Positions 17,363 through 27,767 of a DNA stretch of 64,000 nt are shown here, piece after piece. The DNA lies in NCBI RefSeq assembly GCF_037101375.1, contig NZ_AP029019.1, forward strand, positions 3,882,001-3,946,000, in the 5' to 3' direction. A program made the translations under genes and the position numbers. The notes below the pieces were generated by a model. It did no database searches. It saw only the letters and a program-made list of their open reading frames with translations, and was not told where the DNA came from. The DNA is from Acidovorax sp. DW039 (GTDB lineage Bacteria > Pseudomonadota > Gammaproteobacteria > Burkholderiales > Burkholderiaceae_C). How positions within the stretch are numbered: the first letter of the stretch is position 1; every line of letters starts with the position of its first letter.

Positions 17363-19651
17363 TCAGGCGATCTTGAAACGCGCCACCGACTGACGCAGCT
17401 CTTCCGCCATGTGTGAAAGCTCACGCACCTGTTGTGCTGTGGTACGCGTACCTTCACCGGTCTGTTCAGTCACCGCAAAAATGTGCTGGATGTTGTCGGC
17501 CACTTCGTTGGCGAGAACAGCTTCGCGGGACGTAGAGGACGAAATCTGCTCGATCAGCTCAGCAAGACGACGCGACACACGGTCAATTTCTGTCAGTGCA
17601 GTACCAGCAGAGTCAGACAGACGAGCCCCTTCCACCACACCTTGGGTGGAGCGCTCCATAGCGGCCACAGCATCTTGGGTGTCGGTCTGAATGGCTTTCA
17701 CCAGCGCAGAAATCTGGCGCGTCGCGTCTGCAGAACGTTCAGCAAGGCGCTGCACTTCTTCCGCCACCACAGAGAAGCCGCGACCGGCTTCACCGGCAGA
17801 TGCAGCTTGAATAGCAGCGTTCAGAGCCAGAACGTTGGTCTGTTCGGTAATGTCAGAAATCAGTTCGGTGATTTCACCAATCTCTTGCGAAGATTCGCCA
17901 AGGCGCTTGATTCGCTTGGAGGTATCCTGAATCTGGTCACGAATCGAGTTCATACCGCCGATGGCGTTTTGCACAGCCTGCAGACCGGAGTCGGCCGCTT
18001 GCAGCGATTGACGGGCCACCGAGGCAGACTCTTGCGCTTGGGCAGACACCTCGTTAATACGAGTCGCCATATCCAGAACGGAGCGGCCTGTTTCGCGAAT
18101 TTCACGCAGCTGCTCTGTAGAGGCAGCAAGCAGTTCTGTGGAAGTGCTGTCCACCTGGGCGGTGGTCTGAGCCACCCGGGTTGCCGTGTTCTGCACACTA
18201 CCCACCAGCTGACGCAACTCTTCCACCGTGTAGTTCACCGAGTCAGCAATAGCGCCGGTAATGTCTTCGGTCACCGTCGCTTCCTGCGTCAAGTCACCTT
18301 CAGCAACTGATTGCAGTTCGTTCATCAAACGCAAAATGGCGGCCTGGTTGGCATCGTTGACACGCTTGGCCTCTTGCTCTTGCCGCTTGGCTTCCTTTTG
18401 CTGCAATTCAGCGGCTTTTTGACGATTACGGCTGTCCAGCAGCTGCACGCGAGACAGCAGATAACCGCAAACCAGCAAGAATGCGCTGGCAAGCACCAGC
18501 GCAGCCAGTTGACCAGCACCCACACCCGTTTGTGCGGACAGTTTGGTTTGCAGGGTTTCCAGTTGGCGGCGCAGGGGTTCGCTGTCTGCAATGATCGCAG
18601 ACTGCGCTTCACGGGCAGACACCAGACCTTGCAGGTTACCCAGGATCGCGCTGGCCTGTGTGCGGGTCTGTTCGTACAGTTTCACTAGGTTTTCGAGCTG
18701 CTCGCGAGTTTGAGCATCCTTGGTAGCGGCAAGGCGCAACTCGGGGCTGCCATCCAGCATGCCTTGGGCGATTTCTTTGAAAGAGTTCAAGTCCTTGCCC
18801 AGCAAGAACACGGCCTCTGGACTCACGCCTTCCATGGTCTGGAATTCGTTGGCAGACTTACCGATACGCTGGGTCAACATCACCAACTGGCCCGCAGCGG
18901 AGATCTCGGAGGCAGGTGCGTTTTGCTGCAGCTTCAGCGAAGAAACGGTTTCTGCGATTTCCAGCAGGTCAGACGATTGGCGGTTGATGGTGCGCAGAGC
19001 GTCGCCCACCTGCGTCAGAATCTTTTGCTGTCCCATCACCACGCCAGCGTTGCGCTCTGCGCGCTCCATCATGGGGTTCACCGAGTCCAGTTCGGGCTTG
19101 TAGGGCTCGCCCAGCGGGGGCACGCCCAATTCGTTGTCTCCAGCAGTCAGAGCGCGAATGTTGCGAGCCAAAACGCCCGAGCTTTCCACCACATCAGGGA
19201 AAGCCTGGGGGCTACCCACCAGCGCCTGCGACACAGACTTCGCCAGACGCTGCGATTGCATCAGAGACTGACCCGTAGCGGCGAGCTGCTGGGCAGACTG
19301 ATCTGCCTGACGCAGCACCCACGCCGCAATCAGCCCCAGAGCCACCACACCAACGCCCAGCAAACCCAGCAGACGGCGCTGATGGGCTGCCGCAGTGGCA
19401 CGGCCCAAACCCGGCAGGGCGATGAGTTCATCATCCCCCGGGGCTTCAGCAGGATCAAGGGTGTAGCCACCCTCCGAATCACCCTGCACACTGTTGAGAG
19501 CATCTACTTGGTAAGGGTCGCGCGACGTACCTGCGTCCAAGCCATTGGCTTCCGCGGACAACAAATCGTTGTTGCCGTCAGCGCCCTGTCCCGCATCGGA
19601 GGACGCAGGCTTGCGATTGAACAGTTTTCCAAATTGATTGACGACGGACAT
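17363..19651 (-). CDS. pilJ: PilJ, methyl-accepting chemotaxis-like transducer of the pilus system
   Basis: This 762-residue transducer has two membrane helices (~93-113 and ~383-401) flanking a periplasmic region with two PilJ-type sensor repeats (MTQRIGKSANEFQ-like; SQRLAKSVSQAL). The cytoplasmic signalling part follows (TNVLALNAAIQAASAGEAGRGFSVVAEEVQRLAERS). An acidic ~90-residue cytoplasmic tail precedes the first helix, longer than in Pseudomonas PilJ. It likely relays pilin or surface-contact signals through PilI (CheW) to ChpA. There is no C-terminal docking pentapeptide, and no methylation enzymes lie in the cluster. AAGG precedes the ATG. Confidence 0.95.
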   Translation of the reverse strand: MSVVNQFGKLFNRKPASSDAGQGADGNNDLLSAEANGLDAGTSRDPYQVDALNSVQGDSEGGYTLDPAEAPGDDELIALPGLGRATAAAHQRRLLGLLGVGVVALGLIAAWVLRQADQSAQQLAATGQSLMQSQRLAKSVSQALVGSPQAFPDVVESSGVLARNIRALTAGDNELGVPPLGEPYKPELDSVNPMMERAERNAGVVMGQQKILTQVGDALRTINRQSSDLLEIAETVSSLKLQQNAPASEISAAGQLVMLTQRIGKSANEFQTMEGVSPEAVFLLGKDLNSFKEIAQGMLDGSPELRLAATKDAQTREQLENLVKLYEQTRTQASAILGNLQGLVSAREAQSAIIADSEPLRRQLETLQTKLSAQTGVGAGQLAALVLASAFLLVCGYLLSRVQLLDSRNRQKAAELQQKEAKRQEQEAKRVNDANQAAILRLMNELQSVAEGDLTQEATVTEDITGAIADSVNYTVEELRQLVGSVQNTATRVAQTTAQVDSTSTELLAASTEQLREIRETGRSVLDMATRINEVSAQAQESASVARQSLQAADSGLQAVQNAIGGMNSIRDQIQDTSKRIKRLGESSQEIGEITELISDITEQTNVLALNAAIQAASAGEAGRGFSVVAEEVQRLAERSADATRQISALVKAIQTDTQDAVAAMERSTQGVVEGARLSDSAGTALTEIDRVSRRLAELIEQISSSTSREAVLANEVADNIQHIFAVTEQTGEGTRTTAQQVRELSHMAEELRQSVARFKIA

Positions 19652-19672
19652 GGTGCGGCCTTACAGAAAAAC

Positions 19673-20200
19673 TCAAGCACTGATGCTCAGGAATGCAGGA
19701 TGTTGGGACAGGATTTGAAGGTTCAGCTCTTGCCAGCGAACACCGCTCGCATCGATGTAGGTGGAGCCAAAAAAAGCAGGTGCGTCTTGGGCAGGCGCTT
19801 CCGAAGCCACAAACGCCTCGGTGCCTCGCAAACCGGCAAGACGATCCACCAGCAGGGCAGCGTTCACATCCAGTGCGGTGTTGAACGCCAGCAGGCTGGC
19901 GTCTGCCAGCATCTGCTCTGTGCGCTGCACGGGCGTGCCGAGCAGGCCAGCCAGATCAACCACCCCCACCAAACCGCCACGCAGGTTGGCAACCCCCAGG
20001 AACCAAGCCTGGGTGTACGGGACGGTCTGCACAGAGACCCAAGGAAAAATCTCACCCGACTGCGCAAGCGGCAGCAGATAAAACTGGCCAGCCGCTTCCA
20101 CGGCCAGCCACGATGACACGGACAAGCCCTCGCCCGTCGCTGCCTGCAAACGGCCAGCAAGACGTACCTGGAGCTCTCGAAGGGCTTCGCGATTGGCCAT
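19673..20200 (-). CDS. pilI: PilI, CheW-like coupling protein
   Basis: This 175-residue single CheW-domain protein couples PilJ to ChpA. Typical blocks are FYLLPLAQSGEIFPW and WFLGVANLRGGLVGVVDLAGLLG. It sits between pilH (15 bp away) and pilJ (21 bp away) in the same orientation, the standard Pil-Chp order. The identification rests on this context as much as on the CheW fold. Confidence 0.93.
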   Translation of the reverse strand: MANREALRELQVRLAGRLQAATGEGLSVSSWLAVEAAGQFYLLPLAQSGEIFPWVSVQTVPYTQAWFLGVANLRGGLVGVVDLAGLLGTPVQRTEQMLADASLLAFNTALDVNAALLVDRLAGLRGTEAFVASEAPAQDAPAFFGSTYIDASGVRWQELNLQILSQHPAFLSISA

Positions 20201-20215
20201 GGACGCGCCGTAGCC

Positions 20216-20581
20216 TCAGTTCAGCGCGTCGATCTTGGACTGCAGCTCTGCAGGATCCACCGGCTTGGTGATGTAACCGCGGGCGCCCTGGCGCATGCCC
20301 CACACGCGGTCTGTCTCCTGGTTCTTGCTGGTGCACATGATGATGGGCACATCTGCATACAGCGGGTCGCGGCTGATGGCGCGGGTGAGCTGGAAACCGT
20401 TTTGACCAGGCATGACCACATCCATCAGGATGAGGTCAGGCTTTTCTTCAGCCAGTCGGCGGAAGGCTTCTTCGGCATTTTCTGCCGTGCGCACTTGCAT
20501 GCCTTTTTTCTGAAGCAGGTCGGTCAGGAACATCAACTCGGTCTTCGAGTCGTCGACGACCAGTACTTTCTGGATGGGCAT
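20216..20581 (-). CDS. pilH: PilH, response regulator (receiver only)
   Basis: This 121-residue stand-alone receiver domain starts KVLVVDDSKTE. The phospho-acceptor Asp lies in LILMDVVMPG, and the conserved T/S and K are in IIMCTSK and YITKP. There is no output domain. In Pseudomonas, PilH acts with PilG to set pilus retraction and cAMP output. Its start codon overlaps the pilG stop by one base (TAATG), indicating translational coupling. Confidence 0.94.
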   Translation of the reverse strand: MPIQKVLVVDDSKTELMFLTDLLQKKGMQVRTAENAEEAFRRLAEEKPDLILMDVVMPGQNGFQLTRAISRDPLYADVPIIMCTSKNQETDRVWGMRQGARGYITKPVDPAELQSKIDALN

Positions 20582-20979
20582 TACATCGCTCCTATTTGGG
20601 AATTGCCAAATTGCTGCACAGCCTGCAGCAACTGGTCTTTGGTAAAGGGTTTGGTGAGGTAGTCCTGGCAGCCCACCATGCGACCACGGGCCTTGTCGAA
20701 CACGCCGTCCTTGGATGAAAGCATCACCACGGGTGTATCTGCAAAGCGGGCGTTGCGCTTGATGATGGCGCAGGTCTGGTAGCCGTCCAGTTTGGGCATG
20801 AGGATGTCGCAGAAGATCAGCTGTGGCTGATAGTCGTTGACCTTGGCCAAGGCATCAAAGCCATCATCAGCCAACAGTACCTCGTGCCCTCCCTGCTTGA
20901 GGAAAATCTCGGCGCTTCGACGGATGGTGTTGCTGTCATCCACCACGAGCACCTTGAAAGATGCGCCTGTTGTAGTCAA
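20581..20979 (-). CDS. pilG: PilG, response regulator (receiver only)
   Basis: This receiver-only regulator of about 132 residues has VLVVDDSNTIRRS, the phospho-acceptor in LIFCDILMPKLDG and the lysine in YLTKPF. It matches PilG in length and in first position of the pil-chp cluster. I chose the TTG at 20979 because GGGAGC lies about 9 bases upstream; a GTG at 21012 would add 11 residues and has no clear ribosome site. PilG normally promotes pilus extension and interacts with the extension motor, here probably PilB encoded at the right end of the window. Confidence 0.93.
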   Translation of the reverse strand: MTTTGASFKVLVVDDSNTIRRSAEIFLKQGGHEVLLADDGFDALAKVNDYQPQLIFCDILMPKLDGYQTCAIIKRNARFADTPVVMLSSKDGVFDKARGRMVGCQDYLTKPFTKDQLLQAVQQFGNSQIGAM

Positions 20980-21030
20980 TTTGTTACTGCTCCCGATGGA
21001 AAAAATAAACACCGCAGCAGGAGCCGCGCT

Positions 21031-21204
21031 TCAAATCTGCACCATCTCAAAATCTTCTTTGCGGGCTCCGCATTCGGGGCAGGTCCAGTTCATCGGAACC
21101 TGGTCCCAAGGTGTGTTGGGCGGGATGCCGTGCTCAGGTGAACCTGCAGCCTCGTCATAGATCCAACCACATATCAAACACATCCACGTCTTAGAGTCGG
21201 TCAC
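21031..21204 (-). CDS. Rubredoxin
   Basis: This small electron carrier of 57 residues has two CxxCG iron knuckles (CLICGWIYDEAAG and CPECGARKEDFEMV) and the canonical GIPPNTPWDQVPMNW middle. All four Fe-ligating cysteines are present. Translation starts at a GTG (21204). It lies directly upstream of pilG on the same strand and is divergent from thiD. Whether it is co-transcribed with the pil genes is not clear. Electron-transfer partners cannot be inferred from the locus. Confidence 0.95.
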   Translation of the reverse strand: MTDSKTWMCLICGWIYDEAAGSPEHGIPPNTPWDQVPMNWTCPECGARKEDFEMVQI

Positions 21205-21298
21205 AGCTTAATGGGCCTTCACATAGAATGCAACGATTGTATCTAGTGATCTCTGCGGGCTGCTGCTTCTATGCCACCATTGGCGCAGGAACTGGATC

Positions 21299-22249
21299 AT
21301 GACCCATCAATCTCCCCCACCTTCTGACCCCGATGTGACCGACAGCGGTCCACCGGAAGAGGCCAGCCCAGCCTGCATCCTCGTCTTCAACGCCAGCGAC
21401 CCCAGTGGCGCAGGCGGGCTCACGGGCGACATCAGCACCATTGCCTCGGTCGGTGGTCATCCCATCGCCGTGGTCACCGGGGCCTACGCACGGGACACTG
21501 CCCAAATATTCGATCACTTCTGCCTCGACGACGAAGCCGTGGCCGAGCAAGCCCGGGCCGTGCTGGAAGACCTGCCGGTGCAGGCCATCAAGGTCGGATT
21601 TGTCGGCAGCACCGAGAACATCAGCACCATCGCCGAGATCACCACCGACTACGACGAAGTGCCCGTGATTGCCTACATGCCCAACCTTTCGTGGTGGCGT
21701 GAAGAGCAGATTGACGAGTACCTAGACGCCTTTCGCGAGCTGCTGCTTCCACAAACTTCGGTGTTGGTTGGAAACCACAGCACGCTCTGGCGCTGGCTGC
21801 TGCCAGACTGGAGCAGTGACCGCAGCCCCACCGCACGCGACATCGCCCGCGCGGCCTCCGAGATGGGCGTGCCCTACACCCTGGTCACCGGCATCCCGCT
21901 GCCAGAGCAGTTTGTTGAGAACGTGCTCGCATCTCCCCAGGCCGTCATGGGCAGCGGCAAGTTCGAGCTGTTTGATGCCACCTTTGCGGGCGCGGGCGAT
22001 ACGCTCTCAGCCGCCCTCACAGCGCTGGTCGGCAGCGGCACCGATCTGGGCGAAGCCACCAGCGAAGCGCTGGCCTATCTGGACCGCTGCCTGGATGCAG
22101 GCTTTCGGCCCGGCATGGGCCACATTGTTCCGGACCGCATGTTCTGGGCCCAACCCGAAGATGAAGCCGAAGCAGACGACGAAGAATCTCTTGATGAAAC
22201 ACAGGCCATTGAAGGCTTTGTAATGCCCCCCCATGACACCAAACACTGA
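21299..22249 (+). CDS. thiD: Hydroxymethylpyrimidine/phosphomethylpyrimidine kinase
   Basis: This 316-residue ribokinase-fold enzyme phosphorylates HMP and HMP-P for thiamine synthesis. The ThiD substrate block is present as [15 protein letters not shown] (~40-54), and the anion-hole/catalytic segment as [14 protein letters not shown]. It is ~50 residues longer than typical ThiD because of a Pro/Asp-rich N-terminus and an acidic tail ([14 protein letters not shown]). The sequence departs from the most common ThiD consensus, so substrate preference deserves some caution. Its 3' end overlaps hemL by 17 bp in a different frame. Confidence 0.85.
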   Translation: MTHQSPPPSDPDVTDSGPPEEASPACILVFNASDPSGAGGLTGDISTIASVGGHPIAVVTGAYARDTAQIFDHFCLDDEAVAEQARAVLEDLPVQAIKVGFVGSTENISTIAEITTDYDEVPVIAYMPNLSWWREEQIDEYLDAFRELLLPQTSVLVGNHSTLWRWLLPDWSSDRSPTARDIARAASEMGVPYTLVTGIPLPEQFVENVLASPQAVMGSGKFELFDATFAGAGDTLSAALTALVGSGTDLGEATSEALAYLDRCLDAGFRPGMGHIVPDRMFWAQPEDEAEADDEESLDETQAIEGFVMPPHDTKH

Positions 22250-23537
22250 CCTCAACATTCCTCTTTTCGAACGCGCCAAGGCACTCATCCCCGGCGGCGT
22301 GAACTCGCCCGTGCGGGCCTTCAAGGCGGTGGGTGGCACACCCCGCTTCGTCAAGCGCGCGCAGGGCGCCTATTTTTGGGACGCCAACGATCAGCGCTTC
22401 ATTGACTACATCGGCTCCTGGGGTCCCATGATCCTGGGCCACGGCCACCCCGCCGTGCTCGAAGCCGTGCAAAAAGCCGCACTGGAAGGCTTCAGCTTCG
22501 GCGCCCCCACCGAACGCGAAGTAGAACTGGCCGAAGAAATCCTGAGCCTCGTGCCATCGATGGAGATGATCCGCCTCGTCAGCTCGGGCACTGAAGCGGG
22601 TATGAGCGCCATTCGCCTTGCGCGCGGTGCCACCGGCCGCAGCAAGTTCATCAAGTTCGAGGGCTGCTACCACGGCCATGCAGACTCGCTGCTGGTCAAG
22701 GCGGGCTCGGGCCTGGCCACGTTTGGCAATGCCACCAGCGCGGGCGTACCGCCCGAAGTGGTGCAGCACACCATCGTGCTCGAATACAACAACGTCGCCC
22801 AGCTGGAAGAAGCCTTTGCCCTGCACGGCAAGGAGCTGGCCTGCGTGATGATCGAACCCATCGCAGGCAACATGAACTTTGTGCGCGCCAGCGTGCCCTT
22901 CATGAAGCGCTGCCGCGAGCTGTGCACAGAGTACGGCGCGCTGCTGGTGCTCGATGAAGTGATGACGGGTTTCCGCGTGGCCCTGGGCAGCGCGCAAAGC
23001 GTGTACGCCAAGAGCATCCCAGGCTTCAAGCCAGACCTGACGGTGCTGGGCAAGGTGATTGGCGGCGGCATGCCGCTGGCGGCCTTTGGCGGCCCGCGCG
23101 CCATCATGGAACATCTGGCCCCGCTGGGCGGCGTGTACCAGGCAGGCACCCTGTCGGGCAACCCTGTGGCCACCGCCTGCGGCCTGACCACGCTGCGCGA
23201 GATCAAGAAGCCCGGCTTCTTCGATGCACTGTCGGCCTCCACCCGCTCGCTGGTCGATGGGCTGGCCCAAGCCGCCAAGGAAGAAGGCGTGCCCTTCAGC
23301 GCCGATTGCGAAGGCGGCATGTTCGGCTTCTTCCTGCTGCCTGAGCTGCCCCAAAACTACCCCGCCGTGCTCAAGACCGACAGCGCCCGCTTCAACCAGC
23401 TGTTCCACGGTCTGCTCGATCGCGGCGTGTACATCGCGCCTGCGCTGTACGAGGCTGGCTTCGTCAGCGGAGCGCACACCGCTGACGACATTGCCACCAC
23501 CGTAGCGGCTGCGCGTGAAGTGTTCAAAACACTATAA
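22233..23537 (+). CDS. hemL: Glutamate-1-semialdehyde 2,1-aminomutase
   Basis: This 434-residue PLP enzyme converts glutamate-1-semialdehyde to 5-aminolevulinate for tetrapyrrole synthesis. Diagnostic regions are [13 protein letters not shown] ([15 protein letters not shown]), [29 protein letters not shown] and the PLP lysine in [17 protein letters not shown]. The pathway's previous step, HemA, is encoded at 47.98 kb in this window. The start ATG lies inside the thiD 3' end, so the two genes are probably translated from one mRNA. The stop is followed directly by a dispersed repeat copy. Confidence 0.97.
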   Translation: MTPNTDLNIPLFERAKALIPGGVNSPVRAFKAVGGTPRFVKRAQGAYFWDANDQRFIDYIGSWGPMILGHGHPAVLEAVQKAALEGFSFGAPTEREVELAEEILSLVPSMEMIRLVSSGTEAGMSAIRLARGATGRSKFIKFEGCYHGHADSLLVKAGSGLATFGNATSAGVPPEVVQHTIVLEYNNVAQLEEAFALHGKELACVMIEPIAGNMNFVRASVPFMKRCRELCTEYGALLVLDEVMTGFRVALGSAQSVYAKSIPGFKPDLTVLGKVIGGGMPLAAFGGPRAIMEHLAPLGGVYQAGTLSGNPVATACGLTTLREIKKPGFFDALSASTRSLVDGLAQAAKEEGVPFSADCEGGMFGFFLLPELPQNYPAVLKTDSARFNQLFHGLLDRGVYIAPALYEAGFVSGAHTADDIATTVAAAREVFKTL

Positions 23538-23541
23538 AAAG

Positions 23542-23580
23542 AATAGCTGCCTGCGCTTATGTTGCAAGCGCTAGTGGCCT
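23542..23580 (-). repeat. Dispersed ~50-bp repeat, copy 2 (reverse orientation)
   Basis: This copy of the hairpin-forming family lies just after hemL. Reading the minus strand gives the family order GGCC..TAGCGCTT..AAGCGC..GCAGCTATT. It is shorter at its AGCTA end than the other copies. Confidence 0.75.
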
Positions 23581-23634
23581 ATTTCTCATAGAGGGCTGCG
23601 TGGCGGGCTTTCTGCCTGCGCGGCCTTCACGCAC

Positions 23635-23652
23635 CTTTCACAAGCCCGTCAT
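23635..23652 (+). promoter_or_regulatory. Possible Pho box upstream of phoD
   Basis: CTTTCAC-AAGC-CCGTCAT matches the PhoB direct-repeat layout (7 bp, 4-bp spacer, 7 bp; consensus CTGTCAT/C) with one mismatch per half. It lies 44 bp before the phoD ATG. I see no convincing -10 box at the usual distance. Confidence 0.45.
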
Positions 23653-23696
23653 GGGCACCGTGCACGCTTGGGTGTTTCACCCACGTTCACAGTGCC

Positions 23697-25457
23697 ATGA
23701 CGCATCCCTTCTTCCCCCACAGTTTTCCCCACACGGCCCATCCCATTCGCGACGCGGCCGAAACCGACCCCAGCCGCCGCCGCTTTGTGCGCCAACTGGG
23801 CGCAGCTGCTGCAGCGCTGAGCGCACTGCCCCTGACTGCTTGCGGCGGCGGTGACGACGGCCCCGCGGTACAGTTTGCCCACGGCATTGCCAGTGGCGAC
23901 CCGCTGGCCGACCGCGTGATCCTGTGGACCCGCGTTACTCCGCCCGCCGGGCACACCAGCGATATTCCGGTGAGCTGGGAAGTGGCTGCAGACAGTGCAT
24001 TCACCACGCTGGTGGCGCAAGGCCAGGCCACGGCAGCGGCCAGCAAAGACTTCACCGTCAAAGTCGATGCCAGCGGCCTCAAGCCCGCCACGGTGTACTA
24101 CTACCGCTTCCGCGCCAGCGCCGCCACATCGGCCACAGGGCGCACACGCACGCTGCCCACGGGCAACGTGCCGCAGGTCAAGCTGGCCGTGTTTTCATGC
24201 TCCAACTACCCGGCGGGTTACTTCAACGTCTATGCCGATGCTGCCAAGCGCAACGACCTGGACGCCACCGTGCACCTGGGCGACTACATCTACGAATACG
24301 GCCAGGGCGGCTACGCATCGGCCAACGCCAGTGCCATGGGCCGTCTGTCTGCGCCCGCCAACGAGATCGTTAGCCTGGCCGACTACCGCCAGCGCCACGC
24401 GCAGTACAAGACCGATACCGACCTGCAGGCCCTGCACGCCGCCGCCCCCATGATTGCCGTGTGGGACGACCACGAGGTCGCCAACGACACTTGGCGCGAT
24501 GGAGCAGAGAACCACCAGAGCGCCACCGAAGGCAGCTTCAGCGCCCGCAAGGCTGCGGCCATTCAGGCCTATCACGAGTGGATGCCAACCCGCAACGCGC
24601 AGCCCGAGCTGATCTACCGCAGCTTTGCCTTTGGCAACCTGATGGCCTTGCACATGCTCGACACCCGCGTGGTAGGGCGCGATGAGCAACTGAGCTACAG
24701 CCAATTCTTCACCGCCAGCGGCCTGGATGCGGCGGGCTTCACCGCCGCCGTGGGCAGCACCACCCGGCAGTTGATGGGCAGCACGCAAACGCAGTGGCTG
24801 CAGCAGCAAATGACCGCCTCCACTGCCACCTGGCAAGTGCTGGGGCAGCAGGTGCTGATGGGCCGCATGAACATTCCCGCCCCCATCCTCATGGGCACGG
24901 TGCAACCCGGTGCCGGGGTGTCTTTCAGCCAGTACGCCGCCTTGGCCGCCCGCGCGCGCACCAACCCCAGCAGCCTCACGCCTGCCGAGCAGGCCATCCT
25001 GGCGCAGCCTTCCATTCCGTATAACCTGGACGCATGGGACGGCTACCAGGCCGCGCGCGAGACCGTGCTCGCCACCTCGCGCAGCCTGGGCAAGAACCTG
25101 GTGGTGCTGTCTGGCGACACGCACAACGCCTGGGCTAACGAACTGCAAGACCGCAACGGCAACGCGGTGGGCGTGGAGTTCGCCACCTCGTCCGTCACAT
25201 CGCCGGGGTTCGAGGACTACCTGCCCAGCGAAAACCCCGCCACGCTGGCCAGCGCGCTGCAGCAGATGATTGCCCCGCTGAAGTACTGCGACACCGCCCG
25301 CCGTGGCTACATGGTGCTTACCGCCACGGCCAGCGAATGCCGTGCCGACTGGGTGTACGTGAACACCATCACCACCCGCAACTACACGGCCAGCACGGAC
25401 AAGTCCCTCAAGGTGGTGGCAGGCGCTGCGGGCGTGGGCCGCATCGTGGCGGCCTGA
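23697..25457 (+). CDS. phoD: PhoD-family alkaline phosphatase/phosphodiesterase, Tat-exported lipoprotein candidate
   Basis: This 586-residue secreted metallophosphatase has a twin-arginine motif (SRRRFVRQL, ~26-34), a hydrophobic stretch and a lipobox (LTAC, Cys ~49). It should therefore be Tat-exported and possibly lipid-anchored. A fibronectin-like PhoD N-domain follows. The phosphatase domain shows FSCSNYPAGYFNVY, HLGDYIYEYG, VWDDHEVANDTW and LSGDTHNAWANEL, which carry the expected metal ligands. PhoD enzymes release phosphate from phosphoesters under phosphate limitation. A Pho-box-like repeat upstream and the ugp operon later in the window support this role. It stands alone between hemL and the convergent pobR. 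Confidence 0.93.
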   Translation: MTHPFFPHSFPHTAHPIRDAAETDPSRRRFVRQLGAAAAALSALPLTACGGGDDGPAVQFAHGIASGDPLADRVILWTRVTPPAGHTSDIPVSWEVAADSAFTTLVAQGQATAAASKDFTVKVDASGLKPATVYYYRFRASAATSATGRTRTLPTGNVPQVKLAVFSCSNYPAGYFNVYADAAKRNDLDATVHLGDYIYEYGQGGYASANASAMGRLSAPANEIVSLADYRQRHAQYKTDTDLQALHAAAPMIAVWDDHEVANDTWRDGAENHQSATEGSFSARKAAAIQAYHEWMPTRNAQPELIYRSFAFGNLMALHMLDTRVVGRDEQLSYSQFFTASGLDAAGFTAAVGSTTRQLMGSTQTQWLQQQMTASTATWQVLGQQVLMGRMNIPAPILMGTVQPGAGVSFSQYAALAARARTNPSSLTPAEQAILAQPSIPYNLDAWDGYQAARETVLATSRSLGKNLVVLSGDTHNAWANELQDRNGNAVGVEFATSSVTSPGFEDYLPSENPATLASALQQMIAPLKYCDTARRGYMVLTATASECRADWVYVNTITTRNYTASTDKSLKVVAGAAGVGRIVAA

Positions 25458-25486
25458 CGCTCACACCCGCGCCTGCCAGGGTAGCG

Positions 25487-26266
25487 CTACAAAAGGCCAC
25501 GCACTTCGCGTGCAGCCTCCTGCAGCAGCGGCAGCATGTCGCGCTGCAGGGTTTGCGCCTGCATCTGCTGGGGTGATGCGACCACGTTGAGGGCAGCCAC
25601 CGTCTGCCCCTGCAGATTGCGCAGCGGCACGGCCAGGGCGTGCACGCCCAGTTCATGCTCCTCCACCGCCAGGCAAAAATCGTCGCGCCGCGCCTGGGCC
25701 ACCACCTTGCGCAGGGCGCTGCGCTGCGTGATGGTGTGCGGCGTGAGGCGCTGCAGCGTGCAGGCCTGCAGCCAGGGCGTGAACTCACTGGCAGGCAGCG
25801 CGGCCAGCAAAACCCGGCCTGTGGATGTGGGGTGCGCAGGTAACCGCGCCCCCAGATGCAAGCCGTACGCCATCATCCGAGCCGGTGCGCCATAGACACC
25901 GCTGCGTGCCACGATGACGACCTCATCCCCATCCAGCACCACGGCAGAGAACGACTGCTGTGTCTGCGCCGCTAGGCGGTTGAGCGTGGGCTGCAGCACG
26001 CGCGGCAACCGGGCTGATGCGAGGTAACTGCCCGAAAACCGCAGCACCTTGGGTGCCAGCCAGAAGTAGCTCCCGTCCGTCTCCAGATACCCCAGGTGCG
26101 CCAGCGTGAGCAAATGCCGCCGCGCCGCCGCCCGCGTCAGCCCCGTACGCTGCGCAGCCAGCGTGGCATTGAGCCGCTGGCGCTCCGTATCAAAGCTCTC
26201 CAGCACTGCCATGCCTTTTGCCATGCCTTCGATGAGGTCGGACTTGGCGATAGGAAACGTAGCCAT
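25487..26266 (-). CDS. IclR-family regulator, likely PobR-type activator of pobA
   Basis: This 259-residue IclR protein has an N-terminal winged helix-turn-helix (GLTRAAARRHLLTLAHLGYLE, ~40-60) and a C-terminal GAF-like effector domain (ARSGVYGAPARMMAYGLHLGARLPAHPTSTGRVLLA). IclR members PobR and PcaU activate 4-hydroxybenzoate and protocatechuate genes. The divergent arrangement with pobA points to that job. The ATG at 26266 has an AGGAG site 8 bases upstream; a start at 26440 is unlikely. The shared 223-bp gap carries three operator-like half-sites. Confidence 0.85.
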   Translation of the reverse strand: MATFPIAKSDLIEGMAKGMAVLESFDTERQRLNATLAAQRTGLTRAAARRHLLTLAHLGYLETDGSYFWLAPKVLRFSGSYLASARLPRVLQPTLNRLAAQTQQSFSAVVLDGDEVVIVARSGVYGAPARMMAYGLHLGARLPAHPTSTGRVLLAALPASEFTPWLQACTLQRLTPHTITQRSALRKVVAQARRDDFCLAVEEHELGVHALAVPLRNLQGQTVAALNVVASPQQMQAQTLQRDMLPLLQEAAREVRGLL

Positions 26267-26353
26267 GGAATGAACTCCTGCAGAGAGGCGTGATGACGCA
26301 TTGCGCAGCAACGCCCCGGGAGTGCTGTTTGCGACATGACGAAAATCAATTTC

Positions 26354-26390
26354 TGCGCGATCATCGCACAAAGCTTTTATGGATCGCACA
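26354..26390. promoter_or_regulatory. Putative IclR-type operator with three half-sites between pobR and pobA
   Basis: ATCGCACA occurs at 26363-26370 and 26383-26390 in the same direction. A near-identical copy (ATCGCGCA) lies on the opposite strand at 26354-26361, so the first two form the palindrome GCGATcATCGC. A palindrome plus a third direct copy is the arrangement known for PobR/PcaU sites in Acinetobacter. The role is inferred. Confidence 0.5.
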
Positions 26391-26483
26391 CATTCACGTC
26401 CGGCTTCTGGTGCATCGGCCGCACCCCACCTACGCTCCACCTCACCATTTTTTGATGTTCGTCAACATCCCATCACGAGGTAG

Positions 26484-27674
<1,191 letters not shown>

Positions 27675-27701
27675 TTGTGAACTCGCCACGCTATTGAATT
27701 G

Positions 27702-27746
27702 ATAGCTTGCTGCGCTCTATCCATCAGCGCAGCAAGCTATTTTTAC
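27702..27746. terminator. Hairpin terminator between pobA and the TonB receptor gene
   Basis: A 15-bp perfect stem (ATAGCTTGCTGCGCT) with a 9-base loop is followed by TTTTTA on the plus strand. It sits between convergent genes. The stem and loop resemble the dispersed repeat family, suggesting a repeat copy that serves as terminator. Confidence 0.8.
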
Positions 27747-27767
27747 TTCAAGCCCTGTTTTGCAGTC

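Noticed and set aside
22017..23477. 486-codon open frame antisense to hemL
   Set aside because: hemL is conserved over its full length; the opposite frame has no motif.
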